This document shows, one piece after another, positions 63,452 through 64,000 of a stretch of 64,000 bases of DNA. This DNA comes from Diphasiastrum complanatum (Eukaryota; Streptophyta; Lycopodiopsida; Lycopodiales; Lycopodiaceae). The position numbers were made by a program, and so were the translations under genes. The notes beneath the pieces were generated by a model. It saw only the letters and a program-made list of their open reading frames with translations. It made no database searches and was not told where the DNA came from. The stretch spans positions 1-64,000 of the forward strand of contig MU832157.1 of NCBI GenBank assembly GCA_029204225.1, written 5' to 3'. Within the stretch, counting starts at the first letter, position 1. The number at the start of each line of letters is the position of its first letter.

Positions 63452-63971
63452 GTTCGAGTCCTGTGAAAGGGGCATGAGGTGGGTTGAGGCCCAAACAAAG
63501 TGGGTAAGTAGCATGGTATCACTACTTGCTCTTGACTCTTGTTGCATGAAGCCCACCCTCATCTAACTACCCTCTTGCATTACAACATTCAACGAACAAG
63601 TGACTGTGATCAAGGTATGTTAAATAGCTTGTTCACACCGAGCAATACGAATCAATGACAAGAAGCAACCCCACCGACCAAGCGGTACACATCTCGATGA
63701 CAACAATCTCCTCATGGGATATCGATAATGAGAAGTTTCTAAAAATCTTTTGAGGTCAAAGAGACTTTGTTGCTTTATATCAAGGTGTTCTAGTTACTTT
63801 AGAGGCTAAAAGCAAAGGAGCAATAAAATTCCCTCATTATATTATATTTTCACATATACATATTTCAACTTCAAGCTGAAGTAGCAAATCAGAAAAATTG
63901 GAAAAAATGTTATTGCATTCCTTCAAAGACGTCGGCTGGGGGGTATTGCCCTTCATTTTTCTGAACTACGA

Positions 63972-63994
63972 AGCCCTAATCATGAATTAGGGCT
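63972..63994. repeat. Short hairpin AGCCCTAAT/ATTAGGGCT
   Basis: Nine-base perfect stem with a five-base loop at the window's right edge. It could be the start of a terminal inverted repeat, but the window ends before this can be tested. Confidence 0.4.
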
Positions 63995-64000
63995 CCCAGC

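Overview
The window is nuclear DNA of a land plant. It is AT-rich and gene-poor, its genes are split by GT-AG introns, and most of it is nested, decayed retrotransposons of several ages: Copia, Gypsy/chromovirus and L1-like LINEs. Long (GA)n tracts and small palindromic repeats are common. One LINE reverse-transcriptase type (34.9-36.1 kb) looks like a type I associate with non-seed plants, but the sequence alone does not fix the species. Nothing points to a bacterial, organellar or viral replicon.

Layout. 0-7.0 kb: a Copia pol fragment interrupted by the 3' half of a chromodomain Gypsy element, then a Gypsy 5' end (LTR, tRNA-Asp-like primer site, leader, gag) fused in frame to Copia reverse transcriptase. 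7.2-11.3 kb: a minus-strand Copia RT split by a 949-bp inverted-repeat DNA element flanked by TTAA, and a minus-strand Copia LTR with primer site. 12.6-13.3 kb: a probable host gene start (5'UTR intron, two-helix membrane protein) cut off by a plus-strand Copia remnant (13.3-14.8 kb). 17.2-33.7 kb: a minus-strand host gene that I assemble as 8 exons encoding 229 residues. All exon phases agree, and its large introns are filled with LINE, Copia gag, microsatellite and palindromic repeat DNA. 34.4-36.1 kb: LINE fragments on both strands.

36.1-39.3 kb holds the most unusual locus: a multi-exon plus-strand gene. It starts with a ParB-like segment and ends with a beta-class (motif IV before motif I) N4/N6 DNA methyltransferase domain, an arrangement familiar from phages and bacteria. 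Its introns look spliceosomal, so it is not contamination. It carries stops and frameshifts and is probably decayed, or my exon model is imperfect in its middle part.

42.9-61.5 kb is a Copia nest. A minus-strand Copia with near-identical LTRs and target duplication ACAAC (48,614-54,453) sits inside a related older Copia. The young element lacks protease, the RT core and the integrase Glu, carries an unidentified 245-codon frame in place of RT, and has a truncated foreign Copia in its gag. It therefore looks like a non-autonomous element mobilised in trans. To its right are another Copia LTR and a structurally complete but enzymatically dead plus-strand Copia (56,007-61,458, target duplication TGTCC). 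61.5-64 kb has a possible LINE fragment, a tandem duplication and otherwise nothing recognisable.
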